DNA of 15,242 nucleotides from Helicobacteraceae bacterium UBA6016 (GTDB lineage: Bacteria; Campylobacterota; Campylobacteria; Campylobacterales; UBA6016), in assembly GCA_002428055.1 (NCBI GenBank), contig DIZY01000122.1, positions 24,451 through 39,692 on the forward strand. The letters run 5' to 3'. A program made the position numbers and the translations under genes. Below the pieces are notes generated by a model. It ran no database searches. It was given only the letters and a program-made list of their open reading frames with translations, and was not told the DNA's origin. Numbering within the stretch: position 1 is the stretch's first letter; every line of letters starts with the position of its first letter. This document shows, piece by piece, positions 7,844 to 15,020 of the stretch.

Positions 7844-8156
7844 CTCTATCGCCGTCTCTCGCTGATTTGAGAAATTTCAGATAGCTTGTTGCTATCTGCT
7901 CCAAGTCAGGAACAACAACCCTGATGGCGCCGCCTTTTTTTAATACACGATAGCACTCGGACAAAAACTTTGGCGCAAAGCACTTTGGAAAATGCTCCAA
8001 AACATGAGAGGAGTATACGACATCGACACTCTCATCTTCAATAGGCAAAGGCTCATATAGATTATGCTTTTTGACAAACTCACAGCTTGAATTAAAATCA
8101 AGATTTATCCACTCTTCGTGCCACCTGTTGCCACAGCCTAGGTTTAGCATTTTCAT
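7827..8156 (-). CDS. Methyltransferase, N-terminal SAM-binding half
   Basis: This 109-codon frame contains the complete cofactor half of a class I methyltransferase. Motif I is MLNLGCGNRW, the acidic strand is WINLDF, and LPIEDESVDVVYSSHVLEHF and YRVLKKGGAIRVVVPDLE are the motif IV-VI strands. A separate, working protein of this length is unlikely, because the last strands of the fold are missing. The ATG at 8156 has GGTGA about 9 nt upstream, while CCTCCC directly before the ATG is unlike a normal leader. It begins 46 nt after the vapC stop. Confidence 0.7.
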   Translation of the reverse strand: MKMLNLGCGNRWHEEWINLDFNSSCEFVKKHNLYEPLPIEDESVDVVYSSHVLEHFPKCFAPKFLSECYRVLKKGGAIRVVVPDLEQIATSYLKFLKSARDGDRDAAEK

Positions 8157-8202
8157 GGGAGGTATTCACCGATGATATTTATGATTAAAAATATTTCTAA
8201 GG

Positions 8203-8586
8203 TCATTTTAGTTTTATTGTTGTAATTTTTAAACCAAGATTTTTAAAATCATCCGCATTATTTGTCACTATTTCAAATCCATGCACTATGGCAGTGGCGC
8301 CTATGATTGCATCAGGAGTTTTTATCTTGTATTTTTGCCTATTCTCCACTGTTTGGTTTGCTACAACTTCGTCTAACTCATAGATGGTAGCGTTTGAAAT
8401 AAATTCTTTTGCTTTTTTATTCAATTCTTCATCTTCTAGAAGCTTGTGCCAACTTAAAAACTCTATTTTTGTAATAATGGAGATATTAAAACTAGCTCTG
8501 AGTATATCCATCAACGAATCATCATTCGTAATGCCGTTGAAAAAATAAATTATGATATTTGTATCTATTAAATACTTATTTTTCAA
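8203..8586 (-). CDS. vapC: PIN-domain toxin, VapC family
   Basis: Type II toxin of 127 residues with a single PIN domain, normally a Mg-dependent endoribonuclease that cuts tRNA or rRNA. The acidic active-site residues are in their usual places: D8 in YLIDTN, E42 in TKIEFLSW, D92 in KTPDAIIGATA, and D112/D113 in TNNADDF. The length is normal and the gene looks intact. It starts with TTG at 8586, three nucleotides after the antitoxin stop and in the same frame, with GGGA about 7 nt upstream. A weak start after a well-initiated antitoxin is the usual arrangement for keeping toxin below antitoxin. It has no evident link with glycan synthesis. Confidence 0.88.
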   Translation of the reverse strand: MKNKYLIDTNIIIYFFNGITNDDSLMDILRASFNISIITKIEFLSWHKLLEDEELNKKAKEFISNATIYELDEVVANQTVENRQKYKIKTPDAIIGATAIVHGFEIVTNNADDFKNLGLKITTIKLK

Positions 8587-8589
8587 GTT

Positions 8590-8820
8590 TTATTCCCACT
8601 CATTTTTAATACTTGACAAATATTCATCCAAATCTTTTTTACATATAGATGATGCACCATAAAACTCTTTTGGTTCAAATATCTTTGATGCTGATGCTTT
8701 TTTGCTTTTTTCATGTGCAAATGATGGCAATAATAATATCTCAATATCTTTGTTGATATACTCTTTTGGTATGCGTATATTATAAAACTCGTCCGTAGGT
8801 CTAATAACTTCTCGCAACAT
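8590..8820 (-). CDS. Antitoxin partner of VapC
   Basis: Small protein of 76 residues directly upstream of vapC. The N-terminal part, MLREVIRPTDEFYNIRIPKE, followed by NKDIEILLLP, looks like the strand-helix start of a VapB/AbrB- or RelB-like DNA-binding antitoxin. The C-terminal part, rich in charged residues (EPKEFYG, KKDLDEYLSSIKNEWE), would be the toxin-binding tail. A longer form starts at ATG 8838, but ATG 8820 has AAGGA 7 nt before it and is the better start. Such antitoxins normally repress their own promoter together with the toxin. The family is assigned mainly from context. Confidence 0.75.
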   Translation of the reverse strand: MLREVIRPTDEFYNIRIPKEYINKDIEILLLPSFAHEKSKKASASKIFEPKEFYGASSICKKDLDEYLSSIKNEWE

Positions 8821-8827
8821 ACTCAAA

Positions 8828-8832
8828 TCCTT
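8828..8832 (-). promoter_or_regulatory. Ribosome binding site deciding the antitoxin start
   Basis: AAGGA lies 7 nt before ATG 8820, ideal spacing, and inside the six extra codons that a start at 8838 would add. Confidence 0.6.
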
Positions 8833-8845
8833 TTGCATTATCTAA

Positions 8846-8874
8846 ATTTAAAATTTTTACAATACCAATGTCAA
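8846..8874 (-). promoter_or_regulatory. Probable sigma-70 promoter of the toxin-antitoxin pair
   Basis: On the minus strand a perfect TTGACA (8869-8874) is followed after 17 nt by TTAAAT (8846-8851), a 4 of 6 match to TATAAT. It sits in the 88 nt gap before the antitoxin, so the pair can be transcribed independently of the glycan operon. An alternative -10 is GATAAT just before 8838, but this has no well-placed -35. Confidence 0.45.
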
Positions 8875-8908
8875 TGTTAACCAAAACTATCTAATCTTAA
8901 AGAGGCTT

Positions 8909-10525
8909 CTATTGTCTATACCCAAAAATATTGAGCTGATTATCAAAGCCTACATAATTAGAGATATTTTCAAATGGATGCGCAGACTTGACGCCGGTGT
9001 GTTCTATATAATAACGAAACCCGCTCTCTTCCAAGATTTTTAATATCTCCCAAAGATTTTGCCGTTTACCCACAAAAGAGTGATACTCGACAAAAATATT
9101 TTCTACATTTTTAAGCAAATCTTTACATTCATTCAACACCTCATATTCTGCGCCCTCAATGTCAAGCTTTAAAAAGTCCACTTTTTGATGTAGATATTTA
9201 CTTAGTTTTTCTGTTTGTATTTTGACTATTTTTTCTTTATCTCCATCCTCTTTTATCCTGCCACCATCCGCCCCTTCAGAATAAAACTCAAGTTCTGTTT
9301 CACTATCCCAAAGAGCCTTATTGACAAGCTCTACACCTTCAAAGCCAAAAGAGGCAACATTGCGCTCGAGATAGTTAAAAATCTTTGGATCCGGCTCAAA
9401 AGCGATTATTTTGGCATTTGGATAGAGTCGTTTGAAATAGATAATACTGAGTCCAATATTTGCTCCACAATCTATGATATGAGGCTGTTTTGTATCGGCT
9501 TTAAATTTGTAAATCTCAAATTCAAATAGCTCTTTAACCAAAAAAAGTAATGAAGCACTATCCGGAACCAAAATCTTTTTTCCAAAAAGTTTTAGCTCCA
9601 TCTCGGTAAATCTAGGGGTGGATTTTGCAAGAGAGTAGCTATAGTAATCCAGTGGAAGTTGCCTAGTGTCTTTTAAATATGTTGCCAGCCAATAGTCTTT
9701 AATTTTCTTGACAACATCCGCATTTTCTTTAATACATTCTTGAAAAACAAAATTCGACTCTTTATTTACATTGTGGTCACAAAAAATAGGGGCACTTTTT
9801 GCATGGGTTGCATCCAAGCCATGTCCAATATTTTGCAAAAGTGGACTAGTTGGATTTAGACACAATCCATTCATAGAAAATATCGTGGAATACCAGAAAA
9901 CTGCCCAACTATTTATTGAACCAAAATTATTAGCAACTACCTGCTTCCAGAAGTCCATTGTGGAATCTAAGTCAAATCTAGCAATATCACTTTCGTCAAA
10001 TGTTGAAATTAACTTTTGTGGATTTTTTTCAAAGTGCCACCAAGAATCACTCCATGTCCCCCACCCCCAACAATTCATCACCCTCCACAAGAAAGTTGTA
10101 TTGCTATTTTCCTCAAAAGCTGGATAACTCCAAGCGGAGATATGCATCACTCTTTCTTCATTTTGATAGTAATCCAAAGATTCATTCATATATTTTAAAA
10201 AGTATTGACTTACAACTAAATCATCTTCCAAAACTATGATCTTGCCATATCTATTGACTATCTCCGTGACTCCACTAATAATACTATCAGCCAAACCGTA
10301 GTTTTTTTCTTTTTCAACTATAGTTATATTTTTGAAACCGTCAACTGTTGCTAGATAATCCCTCACCTCTAATACTTTTTGTAAATCTTGTTCACCTTTT
10401 GAACCATCGCAATAAATAAAGAGTTCACTATTGTCCGCTAATTTATTTTTCTGAAGCGCTTCGACTGTTTGCCTTGTATGCCATGGACGATTATAGACAA
10501 ATAAAATAATTGGAGCTAAATTCAT
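8909..10525 (-). CDS. Glycosyltransferase-FkbM methyltransferase fusion protein
   Basis: Two-domain protein of 538 residues. The first ~290 residues resemble the GT-A type 'HlpA-like/sugar transferase' family. They begin APIILFVYNRPWHTRQT, carry SELFIYCDGSK, the metal-binding acidic triad VLEDDLV at about 98-104, and the aromatic NCWGWGTWSDSWW block at 151-163. From about residue 345 an FkbM methyltransferase domain follows: HIIDCGANIGLS at 349-360, AFEPDP, and FLKLDIEGAEYEVL near 451-464. FkbM domains transfer a methyl group from SAM to a hydroxyl. The fusion suggests that a sugar is added and O-methylated by one polypeptide, perhaps to cap a chain, though this is inference. The ATG follows directly after the stop of the upstream methyltransferase (TAGATG), with GGAG about 10 nt before. 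No stop or frame break occurs at the domain junction. Confidence 0.87.
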   Translation of the reverse strand: MNLAPIILFVYNRPWHTRQTVEALQKNKLADNSELFIYCDGSKGEQDLQKVLEVRDYLATVDGFKNITIVEKEKNYGLADSIISGVTEIVNRYGKIIVLEDDLVVSQYFLKYMNESLDYYQNEERVMHISAWSYPAFEENSNTTFLWRVMNCWGWGTWSDSWWHFEKNPQKLISTFDESDIARFDLDSTMDFWKQVVANNFGSINSWAVFWYSTIFSMNGLCLNPTSPLLQNIGHGLDATHAKSAPIFCDHNVNKESNFVFQECIKENADVVKKIKDYWLATYLKDTRQLPLDYYSYSLAKSTPRFTEMELKLFGKKILVPDSASLLFLVKELFEFEIYKFKADTKQPHIIDCGANIGLSIIYFKRLYPNAKIIAFEPDPKIFNYLERNVASFGFEGVELVNKALWDSETELEFYSEGADGGRIKEDGDKEKIVKIQTEKLSKYLHQKVDFLKLDIEGAEYEVLNECKDLLKNVENIFVEYHSFVGKRQNLWEILKILEESGFRYYIEHTGVKSAHPFENISNYVGFDNQLNIFGYRQ

Positions 10526-11173
10526 CTATGCTTTTCTCCCGATACATCTGACCTGAAACCAAGAAGTTTCTACCTGCCCGTATTCTCGGCATGCCTGCTC
10601 AAAAGCCTCTCTGCCACTCTTTGCTACTTCCAAATAGTTTACCGGCCACTTATGAATATACGGCTTGGATTCGAGCACCTCAAAGCCGGCCTCCGTAAAT
10701 AAATTTCCTATACACATCGGACTCCAGCTATAGAGGTGGTGATTAATATCGTTTGGCACATACTCGTAGGTAATCGATTCGCACGGCACGACAAATATAA
10801 ACATACCGCCGGTTTTTAATTTCTTGTAAAGTTTTTTTAACTCCGACAACGGATGCAGCGTATGCTCCAACGCATTATTTGAAATAATCTTGTCTACATA
10901 GTTATCTGGTACAGCATCAACGGCAGAATACACTTCGGCACCGTTTTCCAGTGCAATTTTTGCGGCCTCCGGATTGATTTCAACTCCTACTCTCTTTTTG
11001 CACTCTATATTTTTTAAGAGAAATCCTCCGCCGCACCCAAAATCCAATACGAAATCATCGGGCGATATATACTCTTCAAATTTTGTTAGATTTGCCCAGC
11101 CGCCAAACTCACCGAGCGGTCGCTGCCAGTCAAAATACTCTTTATTGTAATGACTATTGTTTGTTGAATTCAT
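10526..11173 (-). CDS. Class I SAM-dependent methyltransferase
   Basis: Methyltransferase of 215 residues, Methyltransf_11/23-like. Motif I is FVLDFGCGGGFLL at about 41-53, followed by RVGVEINPEA, KIISNNALEHTLHP and KLKTGGMFIFVVPCE. These give the complete set of cofactor-binding strands. The C-terminal part (NHHLYSWSPMCIGNLFTEAGF) is the lid and acceptor region usual for sugar or lipid methyltransferases. AAGGA lies 6 nt before the ATG, inside the coding end of an upstream gene remnant whose TAA shares one base with this ATG. Its own stop abuts the fusion gene with no spacer. Probably acts on the glycan made here; acceptor unknown. Confidence 0.85.
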   Translation of the reverse strand: MNSTNNSHYNKEYFDWQRPLGEFGGWANLTKFEEYISPDDFVLDFGCGGGFLLKNIECKKRVGVEINPEAAKIALENGAEVYSAVDAVPDNYVDKIISNNALEHTLHPLSELKKLYKKLKTGGMFIFVVPCESITYEYVPNDINHHLYSWSPMCIGNLFTEAGFEVLESKPYIHKWPVNYLEVAKSGREAFEQACREYGQVETSWFQVRCIGRKA

Positions 11174-11310
11174 TATTGTTCCTTTTTATACATGTCAACC
11201 ACAATAGACATCGGTCTATACGGTTTTTTAACCCTATCATCATTATCCGGAGTCCTTCTTACCATTCCCGGCAAATAGTCTATATTTAAGGAAACCTTAT
11301 TTGAAAAAAA
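11173..11310 (-). pseudogene. Orphan 3' end of a missing gene
   Basis: A 45-codon open frame has no usable start at its upstream end; an in-frame TGA lies at 11311-11313. It reads like protein, with NIDYLPGMVRRTPDN and then KKPYRPMSIVVDMYKKEQ before the TAA. That TAA overlaps the next ATG by one base (TAATG), and the methyltransferase's ribosome site lies inside its last codons, exactly as in an operon. Its first 25 bases overlap the end of the FkbM gene in another frame. The simplest reading is that recombination replaced the 5' part of this gene and joined its tail to the FkbM gene. I do not recognise the family. Confidence 0.5.
11180..11184 (-). promoter_or_regulatory. Ribosome binding site of the 10526-11173 methyltransferase
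   Basis: AAGGA with a 6 nt spacer to ATG 11173; it lies within the final lysine-glutamate codons of the upstream remnant. Confidence 0.55.
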
Positions 11311-11960
11311 TCATCTCTAAGAAACAAAAAGGTTCCAAATGTTTTCGCAAAACATCGATATCCTTTTGTTTTTAAAAATCTATAAGTCTCGTTTTGCAAT
11401 ATATCATCCAAATCTGTTTTTAATATTTCCACTAACACAACTTTTGGCCTATACTTATCCCAGTTATTTGATTTTAAAACATTAAAATCAAAACCCTCTA
11501 CATCAATAGACATAAAATCTATTTCCTTATTTTTATCCAAGCGCTGCTCAAGAATACTGTCTAGTCTTCTTGTATTAATCTCTTTTTCTGCAATAATTTG
11601 ATAATTGGAAATCTTGGCTCTTTCTAAAGATAGTTTTTTGTCGAAACTATTTAGTGCAGGCTCATTAAAAATATAATATATTAATTTTTCTTCTTTATCG
11701 GAGACTGCATATTCCAAATTAATATCGTTTGGTCTTGTCGCATTGAATGCATCCATGCTATTTGGCGTAGCATCTATATTTATGCCACACCATCCTAATT
11801 TGTAAAAAAAATATGTATTTGAAAACCTATATGGGTGATGCGCTCCAACATCTACATAAAAACCGCCACTGCCAATATCTCTATATTCAAATATACGCTT
11901 TAAAAGAATATCTTCACCTTCTTGGGAGTACGATAGCAAACCATATCTACTAGAGTCCAT
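11286..11960 (-). CDS. FkbM family methyltransferase
   Basis: Stand-alone FkbM-type methyltransferase of 224 residues. It shows SYSQEGEDILL near the N-terminus, GGFYVDVGAHHPYRFSNT at about 32-49 (SAM site, in the H-HP form common in polysaccharide loci), WCGINIDATP for the cofactor ribose strand, and FMSIDVEGFDFNVL near 149-162. These enzymes O-methylate sugars or related hydroxyls. The ATG has AAAGG 6 nt upstream. The last codons (FFQIRFP) overlap the orphan gene end in a different frame, so this C-terminus may have been altered when the two were joined. The gene is more AT-rich than those to its left. Confidence 0.87.
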   Translation of the reverse strand: MDSSRYGLLSYSQEGEDILLKRIFEYRDIGSGGFYVDVGAHHPYRFSNTYFFYKLGWCGINIDATPNSMDAFNATRPNDINLEYAVSDKEEKLIYYIFNEPALNSFDKKLSLERAKISNYQIIAEKEINTRRLDSILEQRLDKNKEIDFMSIDVEGFDFNVLKSNNWDKYRPKVVLVEILKTDLDDILQNETYRFLKTKGYRCFAKTFGTFLFLRDDFFQIRFP

Positions 11961-12017
11961 TTAGCGCCTTTTGATAATTTCTCACGAGTTTTGAGTCTTT
12001 ACTGAAACAAAAAACTC

Positions 12018-13742
12018 TTACCATTTATCGTTGCCTGCTTTTTTATAAACACGATCTTTGAAAAGTTCATAAAATCTTTTACCATCGTAATTATTACCAT
12101 ACAAAGCAAATATTATAGCATCCCATACTGCACTAAACCCATCATCTGCACTTCTTTTTGAAATATCATCCAAGTAATCATCGCTAAATATATCTGCATA
12201 TTGAACACTATTTGATTCTATAAATTTATTTATATGATTTTTTTCTATTAACATTGGCGGTATGTTATTTAAATCTTCAAACTTATGTATTCCATCCCCC
12301 ACTTGCATATTAAAAGCATCTGAAATGTCAATACTATTTAAGTTTAATTTGAAAGCCCTCCACTTAACAGCACACTCAGCCCTTTTATATGACCATCCAT
12401 CACAAAGCGCTTTTTGAATTGCGACAAAATATTCTTCTTTTGTTTGTGATTTGTAATCCAAATCAATAGGATAGCTATTCCACTCGTTCGCATATGACAC
12501 AACAGGAATGCCAAGTGTTGCCATTTCTAAGCCTGCACTAGAAAAACCATTCAATACCACATCTGCATATTCTGCTAAATCATAAATAGAGATATTATCG
12601 CTTGGCCAATTAATACACACATTGTCAGGTAGGGATGAGAACATCTTTCCATAAATATGTGCATTTGATGATTTTTGATTATCCCTGCGATTTGGAAACT
12701 CCCTTGGATGTATCCTTATTATTAAAAAAAGGTCTTCTCTATTTTTTACAAATTCAATTATATTTTTAACCCACTCGATCTGGTCTTCAAAAATTACATT
12801 GTCAATAGTTTCTAAGGCACCTATTGCATAGGTAGAAAAGATCTCATCATAAGAGCTCATAAGAGCAACAGCAATCTTTTTGGACTTTCTTATGTTGAAT
12901 CTTTCTCTTATATTTATCTCTTTGTGACTTTTTCCACTAGAGTATATAAAATTATTTGTTGCAGCTATAAGAGAAATTATATGTGGTATAGTTTTTTTAA
13001 TCATCCAAAATGAAAAATTGCAATTTTTAAAGCGCTCCCAATTTTTTAAAAACCCAAATGCATAGTCATAATTATTGCCTTGAACCAGTAATAATCCAGA
13101 GTACAGAGATCCATAGTTGTCCCATGCATGTGTACTATAAGATTTGATGCTACGCCCTATCGCAATTCTATGTATTACATTATTCGTAGAATAAAAATTA
13201 TTGTATATAATCACTGCATCCGGTTGTATTTCATCAAAAATAGCATTAGCAGCGAAAGCTGTTATAAGAGCATTTTTAAGCCATACTTTATAGGTCGCCC
13301 ACTCTACACTATTTTCCTCAAAACTAAAGCTATTTTTTTTATACTGCAACATCGTCTCATATAGAGATAATCTACCAATGGGTAAATTCATAAAAGAATA
13401 GTCAAAATAGTTGTCTGGGTTTACTTCATATAATATTTTATCTATTTTTTCCAACGCATTACTGCCGATAAAATCAGATAAATATTTATTTTTGAAATTA
13501 AACTTTTCATTTATTAATATATTATTTTCTTTGCAAATATTACAAATGCGTTGCTTGTCCAACGATGACGATTCTACAGTTAAACCATTGGCTCGCATAC
13601 TAATGCACAAATCTCTATAGGATTCATTGCAACCGATTCTAAATATTTCATGATTAGATTGAGCTAGACTCATCCCAAGAAGCGCCTCAGGAAAAGCGTG
13701 TGCCCAAACCGCAGAAAATGGCGAAAAAATTAATATTTTCAT
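12018..13742 (-). CDS. Capsule/surface-carbohydrate GT-B-like transferase
   Basis: Large protein of 574 residues, related by motif to the KpsC/KpsS and CDP-glycerophosphotransferase-like group of GT-B proteins. The N-terminal strand is ILIFSPFSAVWAHAFPE. The C-terminal half has LIIRIHPREFP near 341-350, then INWPSDNISIYDLAEYADVVLNGF and SSAGLEMATLGIPVVSY near 401-417, the donor-site signature of that group. Four cysteines in the N-terminal domain (about 38, 46, 67 and 70, the last two as CNIC) could form a metal site. No transmembrane helix is obvious. The ATG start has AAGG 9 nt upstream, overlapping the end of the preceding gene's stop region. The most likely job is transfer of a sugar or sugar-phosphate onto the glycan; the exact reaction is not known. 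Confidence 0.72.
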   Translation of the reverse strand: MKILIFSPFSAVWAHAFPEALLGMSLAQSNHEIFRIGCNESYRDLCISMRANGLTVESSSLDKQRICNICKENNILINEKFNFKNKYLSDFIGSNALEKIDKILYEVNPDNYFDYSFMNLPIGRLSLYETMLQYKKNSFSFEENSVEWATYKVWLKNALITAFAANAIFDEIQPDAVIIYNNFYSTNNVIHRIAIGRSIKSYSTHAWDNYGSLYSGLLLVQGNNYDYAFGFLKNWERFKNCNFSFWMIKKTIPHIISLIAATNNFIYSSGKSHKEINIRERFNIRKSKKIAVALMSSYDEIFSTYAIGALETIDNVIFEDQIEWVKNIIEFVKNREDLFLIIRIHPREFPNRRDNQKSSNAHIYGKMFSSLPDNVCINWPSDNISIYDLAEYADVVLNGFSSAGLEMATLGIPVVSYANEWNSYPIDLDYKSQTKEEYFVAIQKALCDGWSYKRAECAVKWRAFKLNLNSIDISDAFNMQVGDGIHKFEDLNNIPPMLIEKNHINKFIESNSVQYADIFSDDYLDDISKRSADDGFSAVWDAIIFALYGNNYDGKRFYELFKDRVYKKAGNDKW

Positions 13743-13753
13743 AAAGCTTTACC

Positions 13754-15004
13754 TTAATAATTGAACCAGTGATACCAAAAATGGCTTTTATAATCATGCC
13801 ATTTTGAAATCTGTATACACAGATCTTGCTTTTCTTTAATATCAATAATACCACAAGAAAGAGCCTGCTCTAAAGCATACAATGCTTCGTCAAAATAGCT
13901 ATAAACACAATATAAAACTAAAAGTTTTTTCAAAATATCGACATTATTTAGCAATAATACATTTTGTAACTTCTTAAAATATAGAACATCAACCTCATGT
14001 ACTTTAGAAGACGCTGTATGATTTTTTTTATATCTACTTTCAAAATATTGTGGCTGCAATCTAGCTTTAGCAGGTCTAAGATCAAAAAGATCAAAATTGC
14101 AACCTAACATGAATTTATGCGTTTCTAAAAAGTCTTTTTGCGCAATATATGCACCTGGCAAACCAGCTTCAAATTCAACACACAATACACCCTCAAGCAT
14201 TGCGCTATCGAGTCCTTGCAAAATGTCCAGCTCTGTTCCCTGTGTATCTATTTTGATTATATCTACATAGCCAATATTATTTTGATTTAAAATGTTTTGT
14301 AAGCTTTTGACATTAACTTGTACCTCTTTCCAGGGAAGAAAATAATCTTGTTCGGCATATATATAATCAAGATTCGGTCTTAATAGCGATGAGCCAGTCG
14401 GAACATTTGTAATATAGAAAATTCTAGTTCCATCTGTATCGGCAACAGCATCTTCAATTACGCTATAACTATATCCATCGTATAAATCTCGTAATTTTTG
14501 AGCTGATTCATTGCATGGTTCTATGGCGTATATGTTTGCAAAGCCAAGTAGTTCAATCCAATGATTTTGAACGCCAATCGCCGCACCAATATCAAGAGCA
14601 TTTAGCCTCGTATTTTTTAACATAAGCTTTGGAATTAACTGATAATCTTCTTGTTCGAGACTGGTTAATTTTGGCAATAATGGCAATGATTCTAAATTTT
14701 CAATCATATATAGCTCTTGTAGGCTATTTGAAATTTTTTTAATAACTTTTAAAACAGTGCCACTATTTAATATAGACAAAACAACGCTACAATCATTAAA
14801 ATTAGATAACATTTGATCTAGTGTTAAAATTTTAATATTTTTCAATGATTCCGTATTTGCCAACGAGTCATCAACTATTGACAAAATACTTACACGATTG
14901 TCAGAAAGATATTTTTCTAGAGCTTTACCGTATTCGCCATAGCCATAGATTACAATATTCCGCTGTCTTGTAATCTCTTCTAATGCTATAAAATTAATAT
15001 TCAT
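13754..15004 (-). CDS. Rossmann domain plus FkbM methyltransferase
   Basis: Three-part protein of 416 residues. Residues 1-110 form a nucleotide-binding Rossmann-like module: NIVIYGYGEYGKALEKYL at 16-33 and SIVDDS at 42-47, like the N-terminal domain of NeuD/PglD acyltransferases. Residues about 130-330 are an FkbM methyltransferase: NALDIGAAIG at 135-144, YAIEPCNES at 159-167, and DIIKIDTQGTELDIL near 248-262. The last ~75 residues (LLVLYCVYSYFDEALYALEQAL) are helical and may form a TPR-like tail. The FkbM part suggests O-methylation of a sugar; the Rossmann part may sense or bind a nucleotide sugar. The ATG has AAGG 8 nt upstream. The gene lies 16 nt after the preceding gene and 11 nt before the next. 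Confidence 0.82.
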   Translation of the reverse strand: MNINFIALEEITRQRNIVIYGYGEYGKALEKYLSDNRVSILSIVDDSLANTESLKNIKILTLDQMLSNFNDCSVVLSILNSGTVLKVIKKISNSLQELYMIENLESLPLLPKLTSLEQEDYQLIPKLMLKNTRLNALDIGAAIGVQNHWIELLGFANIYAIEPCNESAQKLRDLYDGYSYSVIEDAVADTDGTRIFYITNVPTGSSLLRPNLDYIYAEQDYFLPWKEVQVNVKSLQNILNQNNIGYVDIIKIDTQGTELDILQGLDSAMLEGVLCVEFEAGLPGAYIAQKDFLETHKFMLGCNFDLFDLRPAKARLQPQYFESRYKKNHTASSKVHEVDVLYFKKLQNVLLLNNVDILKKLLVLYCVYSYFDEALYALEQALSCGIIDIKEKQDLCIQISKWHDYKSHFWYHWFNY

Positions 15005-15020
15005 ACCGTATGCCTTTATA

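Larger units (their letters stand above)
7406..8156 (-). pseudogene. Class I SAM-dependent methyltransferase split by a frameshift
   Basis: Two adjacent reading frames together make one methyltransferase of about 245 residues. The front half ends in ...RDAAEK and a TAG at 7827-7829. The other frame carries straight on with SWTMIELFDQAVRNHSGGEM, which is what relatives show at this point after an A-E-K-x-Y-x-W-like stretch. A loss of two bases (for example TATAGT to TAGT), or a gain of one A in the AAAA at 7831-7834, would explain the break. No long repeat tract marks it as a phase-variable site. Either the gene is recently broken, translation shifts frame here, or the read contains an error. 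The neighbours on both sides are intact. Confidence 0.72.

Noticed and set aside
8160..8202. AT-rich inverted repeat (ATATTT...AAATAT) after vapC as a terminator
   Set aside because: A stem of six A/T pairs without a following T run is too weak to call.
10058..10070. G5-T-G5 stretch on the minus strand, a possible quadruplex or slippage site
   Set aside because: It simply encodes the conserved WGWGTW motif of the glycosyltransferase domain, and two short G runs cannot form a quadruplex alone.
9215..10239. Several plus-strand open frames opposite the fusion gene
   Set aside because: They lie fully antisense to a gene with strong domain motifs, have no family resemblance and no ribosome sites; they are mirror frames of that gene.
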